From positions 1 to 41,704 of the forward strand of contig CAWKAL010000054.1 in assembly GCA_963847575.1 (NCBI GenBank): a stretch of 41,704 nucleotides of DNA. Direction: 5' to 3'. The translations under genes and the position numbers were made by a program. The DNA is from JASBSR01 sp963847575 (GTDB lineage Bacteria; Pseudomonadota; Gammaproteobacteria; SZUA-229). Below are positions 1 through 7,436 of the stretch, in pieces (position 1 is the first letter of the stretch; each line of letters begins with the position of its first letter). A model generated the notes under the pieces. It saw nothing but the letters and a program-made list of their open reading frames with translations. It had not been told where the DNA came from and did no database searches.

Positions 1-46
1 AGCCTGCAATAAAAATTTTAATCAGCCGAAACCCGCAGAGTTTGAT

Positions 47-1143
47 GTGAAGCAAGAATTGCTCAAATGGATCCGCCCCGAAATACGCGCGCTCAAGGCC
101 TACCAGGTCGCCGATGCCAGTGGCCTGGTCAAGCTAGACGCGATGGAGAATCCCTACAGCCTGCCGCCCGAACTGCTGGAACAATGGCAGTCGGGACTGG
201 CGAGGGCAGCCGATCAACCGCTACCCGGATCCCGCGGCCGGCGCATTGCGCGCGAAAATCGCGAACGTCATGCAGGTGCCCGCACTCGCCGAGACCGTGC
301 TGGGCAATGGCTCGGACGAGCTGATCCAGATGCTGGTGATGGCGGTGGCCGGTGAAGGTCGAAGCATCATGTCGTTCGAACCCGGTTTCGTGATGTACGG
401 CATGATCAGCCGCTTTGTCGGGCGTGGAGTATGTCGGTGTAGCCGCTGGCGGCGGATTTCTCGATCGACATGGCGGCCACCGAAGCCGCGATAAAGCAGC
501 ATCAACCGGCGGTGATTTTTATCGCCTATCCCAACAACCCGACCGCCAACCTGTTTGCTGCAGAAGACATCGAACACATTATTAATATTGCTCCCGGACT
601 GGTGGTGGTCGACGAGGCCTACCAGCCGTTCGCGCAACACAGCTTTATGCCGCTGCTGGAAACATACCCGCAGTTAATGGTGATGCGCACCGTGTCCAAA
701 ATGGGGCTGGCAGGTTTGCGCCTGGGCGTGCTTTGCGGCCGTCCCGAACTGATCGCCGAAATAGACAAAATACGCCTGCCGTACAATATTAATGTGCTCA
801 CGCAACAAACCGCCGGGTTTGCGCTTGAGCATGTCGATGTACTCGAACAGCAGGCCGCCAGTATTCGCGAGCAGCGCGAAATCATGCTGCAGCAACTCGG
901 CATCACTCGATGGCATAGAAGTATTTCCCAGCCAGGCCAACTTTATTCTGTTCAGGAGTTTTACGCGGTGACGCAAACGATGTATTTGCAAGTATTTGCG
1001 ATGCTGGCGTGTTAATCAAAAACATGAAAGCGAGCGAAGGCGCGCTGAAAAATTGTCTGCGCGTCACGGTCGGCAAGGTGGAAGAGAACGCCGCGTTTAT
1101 GCGCGCGCTTAGAGACTGCAATGAAAAAATAGTCCACGGATGA
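47..1143 (+). pseudogene. hisC: Histidinol-phosphate aminotransferase, frame-disrupted
   Basis: PLP-dependent class I/II aminotransferase converting imidazole-acetol phosphate and glutamate to histidinol phosphate in histidine synthesis. Recognisable family segments are LDAMENPY near the start, GNGSDELIQ, YPNNPTAN, VVVDEAYQPFA and the PLP-lysine region SKMGLAGLRLGV. The product reads well only by switching frame about five times, each explained by one extra base near 210, 421, 441, 900 and 963. The terminal reading (DAGVLIKN to a TGA at 1141-1143) lies in the last frame. A GTG at 47 is the likely start, although the frame stays open to the window edge. The intact length would be about 365 residues, normal for HisC. 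Conserved residues survive in every segment, so I infer sequencing indels; real decay cannot be excluded. The stop codon lies inside a dispersed inverted repeat. Confidence 0.85.
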
Positions 1144-1282
1144 ACGCTGATGAACACGGATAAAAGCATATTGATTTGCCGCGAAGAACGCAATAGGACG
1201 CAAAGAATATGTATTTATATTGCGTTCTTTGCGTTCTTCGGATTATTCATTTTTTATTTGTTCATTAGCGTTCATCCGTGGA
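1133..1282. repeat. Nested inverted repeat between hisC and degS/algW
   Basis: The outer arms are 16 bp and perfect (1133-1148 with 1267-1282, beginning TCCACGGATGAACGCT). Inner arms contain GAAGAACGCAA-type motifs on the left and TTGCGTTCTTCG-type motifs on the right around 1180-1240. The left arm overlaps the last codons and TGA of hisC. The right arm ends 13 bp before the end of the convergent protease gene. A transcript from either side could fold into one long hairpin, so a bidirectional terminator role is possible. The wording resembles the short-period GGATGAACGC/GATAAA repeats scattered between genes in many environmental bacteria; that resemblance is from memory. Confidence 0.75.
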
Positions 1283-1295
1283 TAATTAATTTTAT

Positions 1296-2454
1296 CTAAT
1301 TACTCCGCAACGGCCGCTGCCCCAGGGTCGCTTCCAGTGTCAGGCTCTGGCGATGGCGCAGGCCGTCGATTTCGAACTTGTCGCCGGGTTTGCCGGCAGC
1401 AATGGCCTGCACAATATCGCTGGTATCGCGGATCGGCTGCTTGTTGATATGGGTAATAATATCGCCTTCCTTCAGGCCGGCATTGTCACCGGGGCCATTT
1501 TTGTCAACACTGGTCACCAGGATGCCGTGCACGTCCTTGAGTCCCACCTTGTCCAGCAGCACGCGCGGAATATCCTGGCCTTCGACACCCAGCCAGCCAC
1601 GCACCACGTAACCGTTACGTGTAATCTGATCGAGAACATTAATGGCCAGGTCAATCGGGATGGCAAAACCGATGCCGTTGAAATTGCCGGTGTTGGTGTA
1701 AATCAGTGAATTGATGCCGACGATTTCGCCGTCTGTATTGATCAGTGCGCCGCCGGAGTTGCCCGGGTTGATCGCAGCATCTGTCTGTAAAAAGTTTTCA
1801 TAGGTATTGTTGCTTACCCGGGTGCGGCCGGTGGCGCTGATAATGCCCTGGGTCACGGTCTGGCCGATTTCGAACGGATAGCCGATGGCCAGCACCACGT
1901 CGCCGATGCGCACGTTGTCGATTTCGGCGACTTTCACTTCGGGCAGTTGATCGAGTTCGATTTTCAGCACTGCAAGATCGGTATCCGGGTCTTTGCCCGA
2001 CCAGCTCGGCCTTGACGCTGCGGCCATCGTTCAGCGTGACCTGCAAATTTTCGGTCTCGGCGATGACATGGTAATTGGTCAGCACAAAACCGCGCGCGTC
2101 AATGATCACGCCCGAACCGGAATTTACCCGGGTCTCAATTTTAGGTGCATGCGGTGATTTCTTGCCGAGAAAGCGATCCAGCAGGGCGGTATTTTTTGGA
2201 TCTAGCGCCGCCTCGACAAACCGCAGCGAGCGAATACTGACCACCGCGGGCGAGGCGGCATCGACTGCATTGGCAAAGCTGGTCGTCGCCAGTTGCGCGC
2301 TGCGGATCGCCGGCTGGCTGCCATTCTGGCCAATACGTAGCCCAAACAGGTTCAGGTGTCCCTGTCCGCTGAATAGCAGGTAGGCAATGCCCACGAGCAC
2401 GCCGATCAGGATCCAGTTGGCGTAATAACGTATCGGGTGTCGGCGGTGTTTCAT
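1296..2454 (-). CDS. algW: DegS/AlgW-type periplasmic serine protease (one frameshift)
   Basis: Membrane-anchored HtrA-family protease. In the DegS/AlgW pathway it cleaves the anti-sigma factor RseA/MucA when its PDZ domain binds misfolded outer-membrane protein C-termini. A single N-terminal membrane anchor lies near residues 12-30. A trypsin-like domain carries His in NYHV (residue about 129), Asp in DTDLAVL and Ser in GNSGG. One PDZ domain (HGILVTSV, GLKEGDIITHIN) ends the protein; DegP would have two. The reading breaks between AELVG and KDPDTDLAVL: one extra C in CCC at 1996-1998 restores a continuous protein of about 385 residues. Adjacency to hisC matches Pseudomonas algW, hence the symbol; degS is the enteric equivalent. 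Confidence 0.88.
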
Positions 2455-2666
2455 GTGATATCTGTATGTTTATGTTTATAAAGGGTATATAAGAAAAAAC
2501 TTGGCGCATTGTACAACTTAAGTTATGCTATGCGCCCTTTGTGACCGCCCATTATAGTGTGCGCGGTTTGCCAGACTGGTTGTTGTTCCGGAACCTGCGT
2601 GATTTAACAGTGGTTTACTCCCCAACACAACAGTAGCGAATTTCAATTTTCGTGGAGAACTTCATA

Positions 2667-3263
2667 ATGTCTACTGACGCTGTCGATACAGGCAAACGTC
2701 GCTTTCTGACGCTGGCTACTTCCGTAGTCGGTGCCGTGGGAGCCGGGTTTGTCGCGGTGCCTTTCCTGGCATCCTGGATGCCAAGTGAACGTGCCAAGAA
2801 CGCCGGAGCACCGGTTGAGGTGGATATCAGCAAGCTCGAGGAAGGCCGCATGCTGACTGTCGAATGGCAGAGCAAGCCGGTGTGGATCATCAAACGTTCC
2901 GCAAGAACCCTCAGCGATCTGAAAACTATGGATGACCAGCTGCGTGATCCGAATTCAGAAAACGTCGACCAGCAGCCGCCATACGCGCAGAATGAAACCC
3001 GTTCGCGCAAGCCGGAAACCCTGGTGCTGGTCGGTATCTGTACTCACCTCGGCTGCTCGCCGACCTACCGCCCCGATATCGCCCCGGCTGACCTCGGCGC
3101 CGACTGGAAAGGCGGCTTCTTCTGCCCCTGTCACAGCTCGCGTTTCGACATGGCCGGCCGTGTATACAGCGGCGTACCTGCACCGACCAACCTGGTGGTG
3201 CCACCACATTATTATGTGAGTGAAAACTCAATTCTCGTTGGTCAAGATGGAGGCGCAGCATAA
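2667..3263 (+). CDS. petA: Ubiquinol-cytochrome c reductase, Rieske iron-sulfur subunit
   Basis: Rieske 2Fe-2S subunit of the cytochrome bc1 complex; it takes electrons from ubiquinol and passes them to cytochrome c1. The N-terminus has a twin-arginine motif (KRRFLTLA) followed by one hydrophobic helix that stays as the membrane anchor, as is usual for Rieske proteins. The cluster ligands are in CTHLGC and CPCHSSRFD near residues 127-158. The ATG at 2667 is chosen because GGAG lies nine bases upstream (2654-2657); an in-frame GTG at 2652 would include that site. The length, about 198 residues, is typical. The stop overlaps the petB start as TAATG, so the pair is translationally coupled. Confidence 0.96.
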   Translation: MSTDAVDTGKRRFLTLATSVVGAVGAGFVAVPFLASWMPSERAKNAGAPVEVDISKLEEGRMLTVEWQSKPVWIIKRSARTLSDLKTMDDQLRDPNSENVDQQPPYAQNETRSRKPETLVLVGICTHLGCSPTYRPDIAPADLGADWKGGFFCPCHSSRFDMAGRVYSGVPAPTNLVVPPHYYVSENSILVGQDGGAA

Positions 3264-4480
3264 TGGGTAAAAGTCTACTGACCTGGATCGATGATCGTTT
3301 CCCGTTGACAAAAATGTGGAACGAGCATCTGGCCGAATATTACGCCCCGAAGAATTTCAACTTCTGGTATTTCTTCGGATCGCTGGCATTGATGGTACTG
3401 GTGATTCAGATTATCTCCGGTATTTTTCTGGTCATGCATTACAAGCCTGATGGTGCAACTGCATTTGCCTCGGTCGAATACATCATGCGTGATGTGCCCT
3501 ACGGCTGGCTGATTCGTTACATCCATTCCACCGGTGCGACCGCGTTCTTTATCGTGGTTTACCTGCACATGCTGCGTGGACTGATGTACGGCTCGTATAA
3601 AAAGCCGCGCGAACTGATCTGGCTGTTTGGTATGTTCATCTACCTCGCATTAATGGCTGAGGCCTTCATGGGGTACCTGTTGCCCTGGGGCCAGATGTCG
3701 TACTGGGGCGCGCAGGTGATTATTTCACTGTTCGGCGCCATCCCGGTGATTGGTGATGACCTTACGCTGTGGATCCGCGGTGACTTCGTGATTTCCGATG
3801 CCACGCTGAACCGTTTCTTCTGCACTGCACGTGATTGCCTTGCCACTGGTGCTGTTGTTCCTCGTGGTGGCACATATCCTCGCGCTGCACGAAGTCGGTT
3901 CAAACAACCCTGACGGTGTCGAGATCAAGAAAAACAAAGACCCGGTGACGCATATCCCGCTGGATGGCATCCCGTTCCACCCGTACTACACGGTGAAGGA
4001 TATCGTCGGTGTGGTCGTGTTCCTGTTCTTCTTTGCGGCCGTCATGTTCTACTTCCCTGATGGCGGTGGTTATTTCCTGGAACACGCCAACTTTATTGCG
4101 TCTGATCCACTGAAGACCCCTGAGCATATTGCACCGGTGTGGTATTTCACCCCGTTCTACGCGATTTTACGCGCGGTCCCCGACAAGTTGATGGGTGTGG
4201 GCGCGATGGGTGCGGCGATTGTGCTGCTGTTCTTCATGCCGTGGATTGATCGTTGCAAGGTGAAATCGTTCGTTATCGGTCAGGTATCTACAAGGCCAAT
4301 CTGGGCATGTTCGTAGTCAGCTTTGTTGTACTTGGCTGGCTGGCGATGCAGCCGGTGACCAGTACCATTACATTGATGTCACAGATATTCTCAGTGCTGT
4401 ACTTCGGCTTCTTCATTGTGTTGTTCATCACATCCAAGAATGAAGCGACTAAACCTGTACCGGATAGGGTTACACAATGA
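3263..4480 (+). CDS. petB: Cytochrome b of the bc1 complex (two frameshifts)
   Basis: Di-heme membrane core of complex III, carrying the Qo and Qi quinone sites. Segments seen in order are the first helices with SGIFLVMHY and IHSTGATAFFIVVYLHMLRG (heme histidines), GYLLPWGQMSYWG at the Qo site, the second histidine pair in LHVIALPL and VVAHILALHEVG, and PVWYFTPFYAILRAVP in the C-terminal half. Two single-base errors interrupt it. An extra T near 3818 shifts LNRFF away from ALHVIALPL, and a missing base near 4268 separates DRCKVKS from RYRSGIYKANLG. Correcting both gives about 405 residues, the normal size. Disruption of an essential, otherwise perfectly conserved subunit inside an intact petABC operon argues for sequencing error. 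It overlaps petC by ATGA. Confidence 0.93.
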
Positions 4481-5229
4481 AAAAGTTACTCATAACATTG
4501 TTGTTTGCGGCTGTTTCAGTAAACGCGTTTGCTGCAGGCGGCGCAAAACTGGATGATGCGCCGATTGATATCGCTGACATGGATTCTCTCAAGCGTGGTG
4601 CGCAGGGTTTTTCTGACTATTGTTTCAGTTGTCACTCTGCCTTCTTCATGCGCTACAACCGCATCGGTAAAGACCTGGGCCTGGATGAAGCCGAGCTGCG
4701 CGATATGTTCATTCACACCCGCGACAAGAAAGGCGTGCCGACCAAGGTTGGCGAGCTGATGACGGTTGCGATGACGGATGAATATGCAGAAAAGGCCTTT
4801 GGCACCAAGGTGCCCGACCTGTCGTTGACTGCGCGCGCGCGTGGCGCCGACTGGCTGTACACCTATCTGCGTTCATTCTATCTTGATGCTTACCGTCCGA
4901 CCGGTATGAACAATACCGTTTTCCCGGATGTGGGTATGCCGCATGTATTGTCCAGTCTGCAGGGCCTGCAAAAAGCGGTTTATAAGACCGAAGAACATGA
5001 TGGTATTACAACCGAGCATCTCGAACGCTTCGAACTGGTACAGCCAGGCAGCATGACCACGGCAGAATATGATGTATTCGTGGCCGACCTGGTGAACTTC
5101 ATGGTGTACCTGGCCGAGCCGGTGCAGAATGAGCGCAGAAGCATGGGCTGGAAAGTTCTGCTGTTTCTTGCGGTGTTCTTTGTATTTGCGTATCTGCTGA
5201 AGAAAGAATACTGGAAAGACGTGCATTAA
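4477..5229 (+). CDS. petC: Cytochrome c1
   Basis: Heme c-bearing subunit of the bc1 complex that passes electrons to soluble or membrane cytochrome c. A cleavable signal peptide ends near VNAFAA (residues 1-20). The heme-binding CFSCH is at residues 49-53. The axial Met is probably in the GMPHVL segment near residue 155. A single C-terminal anchor helix (WKVLLFLAVFFVFAYLL) is followed by a basic tail. The 250-residue length matches proteobacterial c1. The start overlaps the petB stop (ATGA). It is the last gene of petABC; sspA follows after 55 bases, as in Pseudomonas. Confidence 0.96.
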   Translation: MKKLLITLLFAAVSVNAFAAGGAKLDDAPIDIADMDSLKRGAQGFSDYCFSCHSAFFMRYNRIGKDLGLDEAELRDMFIHTRDKKGVPTKVGELMTVAMTDEYAEKAFGTKVPDLSLTARARGADWLYTYLRSFYLDAYRPTGMNNTVFPDVGMPHVLSSLQGLQKAVYKTEEHDGITTEHLERFELVQPGSMTTAEYDVFVADLVNFMVYLAEPVQNERRSMGWKVLLFLAVFFVFAYLLKKEYWKDVH

Positions 5230-5284
5230 GCTGGCATCCGGAAACCTGTTAGCGCACTGACATTCCATACAACCCAGGAACTAA

Positions 5285-5881
5285 ATGAATATCTATACCA
5301 CTGAGCTATCTATCGAGTGTCATCGTACGCGAATTGTACTGGCGGAAAAGGACATTGCGCACAAGCTGCATCTCGTCGATGAGAAAAAAATGCCTGAGGA
5401 CCTGCTCGACCTGAATCCTTACGGCAGTTTGCCGACACTGGTAGATCGTGATCTTGTGTTGTATGACTCGCGCGTGATCATGGAATATCTTGAAGAACGT
5501 TTTCCGCATCCGCCATTGATGCCAGTCGGGCCGGTGGCGCGCGGCCAGTGCCGGCTGGCGCTGTTTCGGGTCGAGCGTGACTGGTATCCGCTGGTCAATA
5601 TCATTGAAACCAAGTCCGAGAAAATGTCGGCCAAGGCGCGCAAGGAACTCGCTGAAAGTATTGCTGCGACTGCGAGCGTATTTGCTGCCATGCCGTTTTT
5701 CCTCAGCGAAGACTTTACCCTGGTTGATGCCAGTGTTGCACCCATCCTGTGGCGCCTGCCGCATTACGGTATCGAGCTGCCCAAGGGCAGCAAGCCGATT
5801 AATGATTACATGGAACGTATCTTTGATCGCGAAGGCTTCCAGGGCAGCCTGACTGAAGCCGAGCGCGAACTCCGTCTGTAG
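5285..5881 (+). CDS. sspA: Stringent starvation protein A (GST-fold RNA polymerase-associated protein)
   Basis: Glutathione S-transferase-fold protein that binds RNA polymerase and alters promoter choice under starvation or acid stress; it has no GST activity in characterised members. An N-terminal thioredoxin-like domain contains LNPYGSLPTLVDRDLVLYDSRVIMEYLEERFPHPP written with the usual SspA order (PYGSLPTL, then YDSRVIMEYL). A helical C-terminal domain has the FTLVDASVAPILWRLPHYGIEL region (residues about 140-165). The length, 198 residues, is typical. AGGA lies about eight bases before the ATG. It is followed by sspB, the standard pair. Confidence 0.93.
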   Translation: MNIYTTELSIECHRTRIVLAEKDIAHKLHLVDEKKMPEDLLDLNPYGSLPTLVDRDLVLYDSRVIMEYLEERFPHPPLMPVGPVARGQCRLALFRVERDWYPLVNIIETKSEKMSAKARKELAESIAATASVFAAMPFFLSEDFTLVDASVAPILWRLPHYGIELPKGSKPINDYMERIFDREGFQGSLTEAERELRL

Positions 5882-5942
5882 CGGGACAGTATTTCCCGCA
5901 CACAGTGCGGAGATTTTACAGACGATAAGTTAGGATACCTTG

Positions 5943-6335
5943 ATGACCTCCAGTCGACCCTACCTTGTTCGCGCCATGTATCAATGGATTGTTGATAATG
6001 GCACTACGCCGTATTTACTGGTCGATGCCGAAAACAATGCCAGCCAGGTGCCGACCGACCACATCCAGGACGGCAAGATCGTACTCAATATTGCACCCAT
6101 GGCAATCAGCGGACTGACGCTGGGTGATGATGCAATAACATTCAGTGCGCGTTTTTCCGGTAAGTCACAAACCATTACTGTGCCGATCGAAGCCGTGCTG
6201 GCAATTTATGCGCGCGAAAACGGCCAGGGCATGATGTTCACCGAGGAAGACGGCGCACTGGCGAACGAATCTGATGATGACGACCCGGATACAGATCCGG
6301 ACAAGCCTAAGCCGACGCTCAGAGTAGTGAAATAA
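5943..6335 (+). CDS. sspB: ClpXP adaptor SspB
   Basis: Delivers ssrA-tagged peptides from stalled ribosomes to the ClpXP protease. The substrate-binding domain is at the N-terminus (RPYLVRAMYQWIVDNG, then TPYLLVD). An acidic flexible linker rich in Asp follows (residues about 105-120). The last residues are LRVVK, the ClpX-docking tail also present in E. coli SspB. The ATG at 5943 is chosen over the TTG at 5940 from spacing to AGGA upstream. Length is 130 residues. It is co-oriented with sspA, 61 bases apart, and convergent with diaA. Confidence 0.93.
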   Translation: MTSSRPYLVRAMYQWIVDNGTTPYLLVDAENNASQVPTDHIQDGKIVLNIAPMAISGLTLGDDAITFSARFSGKSQTITVPIEAVLAIYARENGQGMMFTEEDGALANESDDDDPDTDPDKPKPTLRVVK

Positions 6336-6337
6336 AG

Positions 6338-6427
6338 CAATGAATAATTAATAATGAATAATTGAAAACTAATAACTTCCTAACCTCTGTTTTTGTCTTT
6401 TAATTATTCATTATTAGCTATTCATTG
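6338..6427. repeat. Large AT-rich inverted repeat between convergent sspB and diaA
   Basis: Two 26-base arms (6338-6363 and 6402-6427) are complementary at 24 of 26 positions, separated by 38 bases. The left arm begins two bases after the sspB stop and the right arm ends nine bases before the end of diaA. The arms are themselves made of short TAATAATGAATAATT-like units. A hairpin formed in either transcript would sit just after the stop codon, so it may act as a bidirectional 3' end or transcript stabiliser. No GC-rich stem is present, so it is not a standard intrinsic terminator. Confidence 0.75.
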
Positions 6428-6436
6428 CTGTATCGT

Positions 6437-7024
6437 TCATTGTCCGAAAAGCTGGTGGTCGATCAGATCACACAGACAATGAATCACCAGCAGGTGCACT
6501 TCCTGGATTCTTGCGGTTGATTCCGACGGTACGCGAATTTCGAAATCGTCCATTCCCAGCAGGTTTGCCATCTGGCCACCGGCTTTACCGGTGAGCGCAA
6601 TTACGCGCATATCGCGTTCATGCGCGGCTTCAATCGCCTGGCAGACATTACCCGAATTTCCGCTGGTGCTGATTGCCAGCAACATGTCGCCGTGCAGGCC
6701 CAGCGCCGAAACCTGCTTGGAGAAAATCTGCTCGTAACTGTAGTCATTCGCGATCGAGGTGATTGTCGAAGTGTCGGTGGTGAGTGCAATCGCCGGTAAA
6801 CCCGGGCGCTCCATTTCAAAGCGGTTGAGCATTTCTGACGAAAAATGCTGGGCATCACCTGCCGAACCGCCGTTGCCGCAGGATAAAATCTTGTTTCCGG
6901 CGAGTATGCATTGCGTCATCGCGCGCGCCGCATGTGCAATCGGTTCACACAAGGCTTCAGCGGCAAGTTGCTTGGTGCTGATGCTGTCCTGGAAGTTTTG
7001 ATTAATTCTGCTGATTAAATCCAT
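6437..7024 (-). CDS. diaA: SIS-domain protein, DiaA / GmhA-like
   Basis: Single SIS (sugar isomerase) domain protein of 195 residues with GNGGSAGDAQHFSSE, TTDTSTITSIAND and the phosphosugar-binding loop AISTSGNSGNV. The family contains GmhA (sedoheptulose-7-phosphate isomerase, first step of ADP-heptose synthesis) and DiaA, which binds DnaA and times replication initiation. Position next to yraN and lpoA matches E. coli diaA (yraO), and Pseudomonas places a gene named gmhA at the same locus. I favour DiaA from synteny, but sequence alone does not separate the two. It is probably the last gene of the lpoA-yraN-diaA unit, 34 bases after yraN. Confidence 0.85.
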   Translation of the reverse strand: MDLISRINQNFQDSISTKQLAAEALCEPIAHAARAMTQCILAGNKILSCGNGGSAGDAQHFSSEMLNRFEMERPGLPAIALTTDTSTITSIANDYSYEQIFSKQVSALGLHGDMLLAISTSGNSGNVCQAIEAAHERDMRVIALTGKAGGQMANLLGMDDFEIRVPSESTARIQEVHLLVIHCLCDLIDHQLFGQ

Positions 7025-7058
7025 ATTTGCTGTGGGTCATGGTGTGATTGAGGGGAGA

Positions 7059-7436
7059 TCAAAAAGCGTTTTTGATCCATTCGAAGCTATATTCAGTGCT
7101 GGTTGATTCGTGGCTATTTTGCGGTTTTTGCGCCATGCCGACAACGTCAATGCGTGCGTTTTTATATTTTGGTTGCTGTTGCAGGTAAAACTCGGCAGTG
7201 GCGCTGATGCGATGCTGCTTTTGCGGGGTAATGCTTGCCAGGGCGCCGCCGTAGTCGTTGTTTTTGCGGTAACGCACTTCGACAAACACCAGGGTTTTCC
7301 CCTCCAGCATGACCAGGTCAATCTCACCGTGCCTGCCGCGGAAATTTTTTTCCAGCAGTTTCAGCCCCTGCTGTTGCAGGTAGTCACAACATGCCTGTTC
7401 CGACTGCCTGCCTTGCTCAAGAGTCGTCGTTTTCAC
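7059..7436 (-). CDS. yraN: YraN family endonuclease-like protein (UPF0102)
   Basis: Small protein of the restriction-endonuclease-like (PD-(D/E)XK) fold, of unresolved cellular role. Family motifs are GRQSEQACCDYL near the N-terminus, KNFRGRHGEIDLVM, and the catalytic-type strand LVFVEVRYRKNNDYGGA, with E and VEVR positioned as in the family. The start is taken as the GTG at 7436, which overlaps the lpoA stop and gives 125 residues, the normal length. Upstream in-frame ATG codons would add an unrelated extension lying inside lpoA. It is coupled to lpoA by a 20-base overlap. Confidence 0.88.
   Translation of the reverse strand: MKTTTLEQGRQSEQACCDYLQQQGLKLLEKNFRGRHGEIDLVMLEGKTLVFVEVRYRKNNDYGGALASITPQKQHRISATAEFYLQQQPKYKNARIDVVGMAQKPQNSHESTSTEYSFEWIKNAF

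Noticed and set aside
1133..1282. CRISPR array or insertion-sequence ends for the intergenic repeats
   Set aside because: No regular spacing of repeats with unique spacers, no transposase frame and no target-site duplication seen.
3815..4270. Programmed frameshifting in petB
   Set aside because: Shifts are in both directions and lack slippery heptamers with downstream structure; sequence error is simpler.
5881..5900. Six-base hairpin after sspA
   Set aside because: Stem too short and no T-run; sspB is expected to be co-transcribed.
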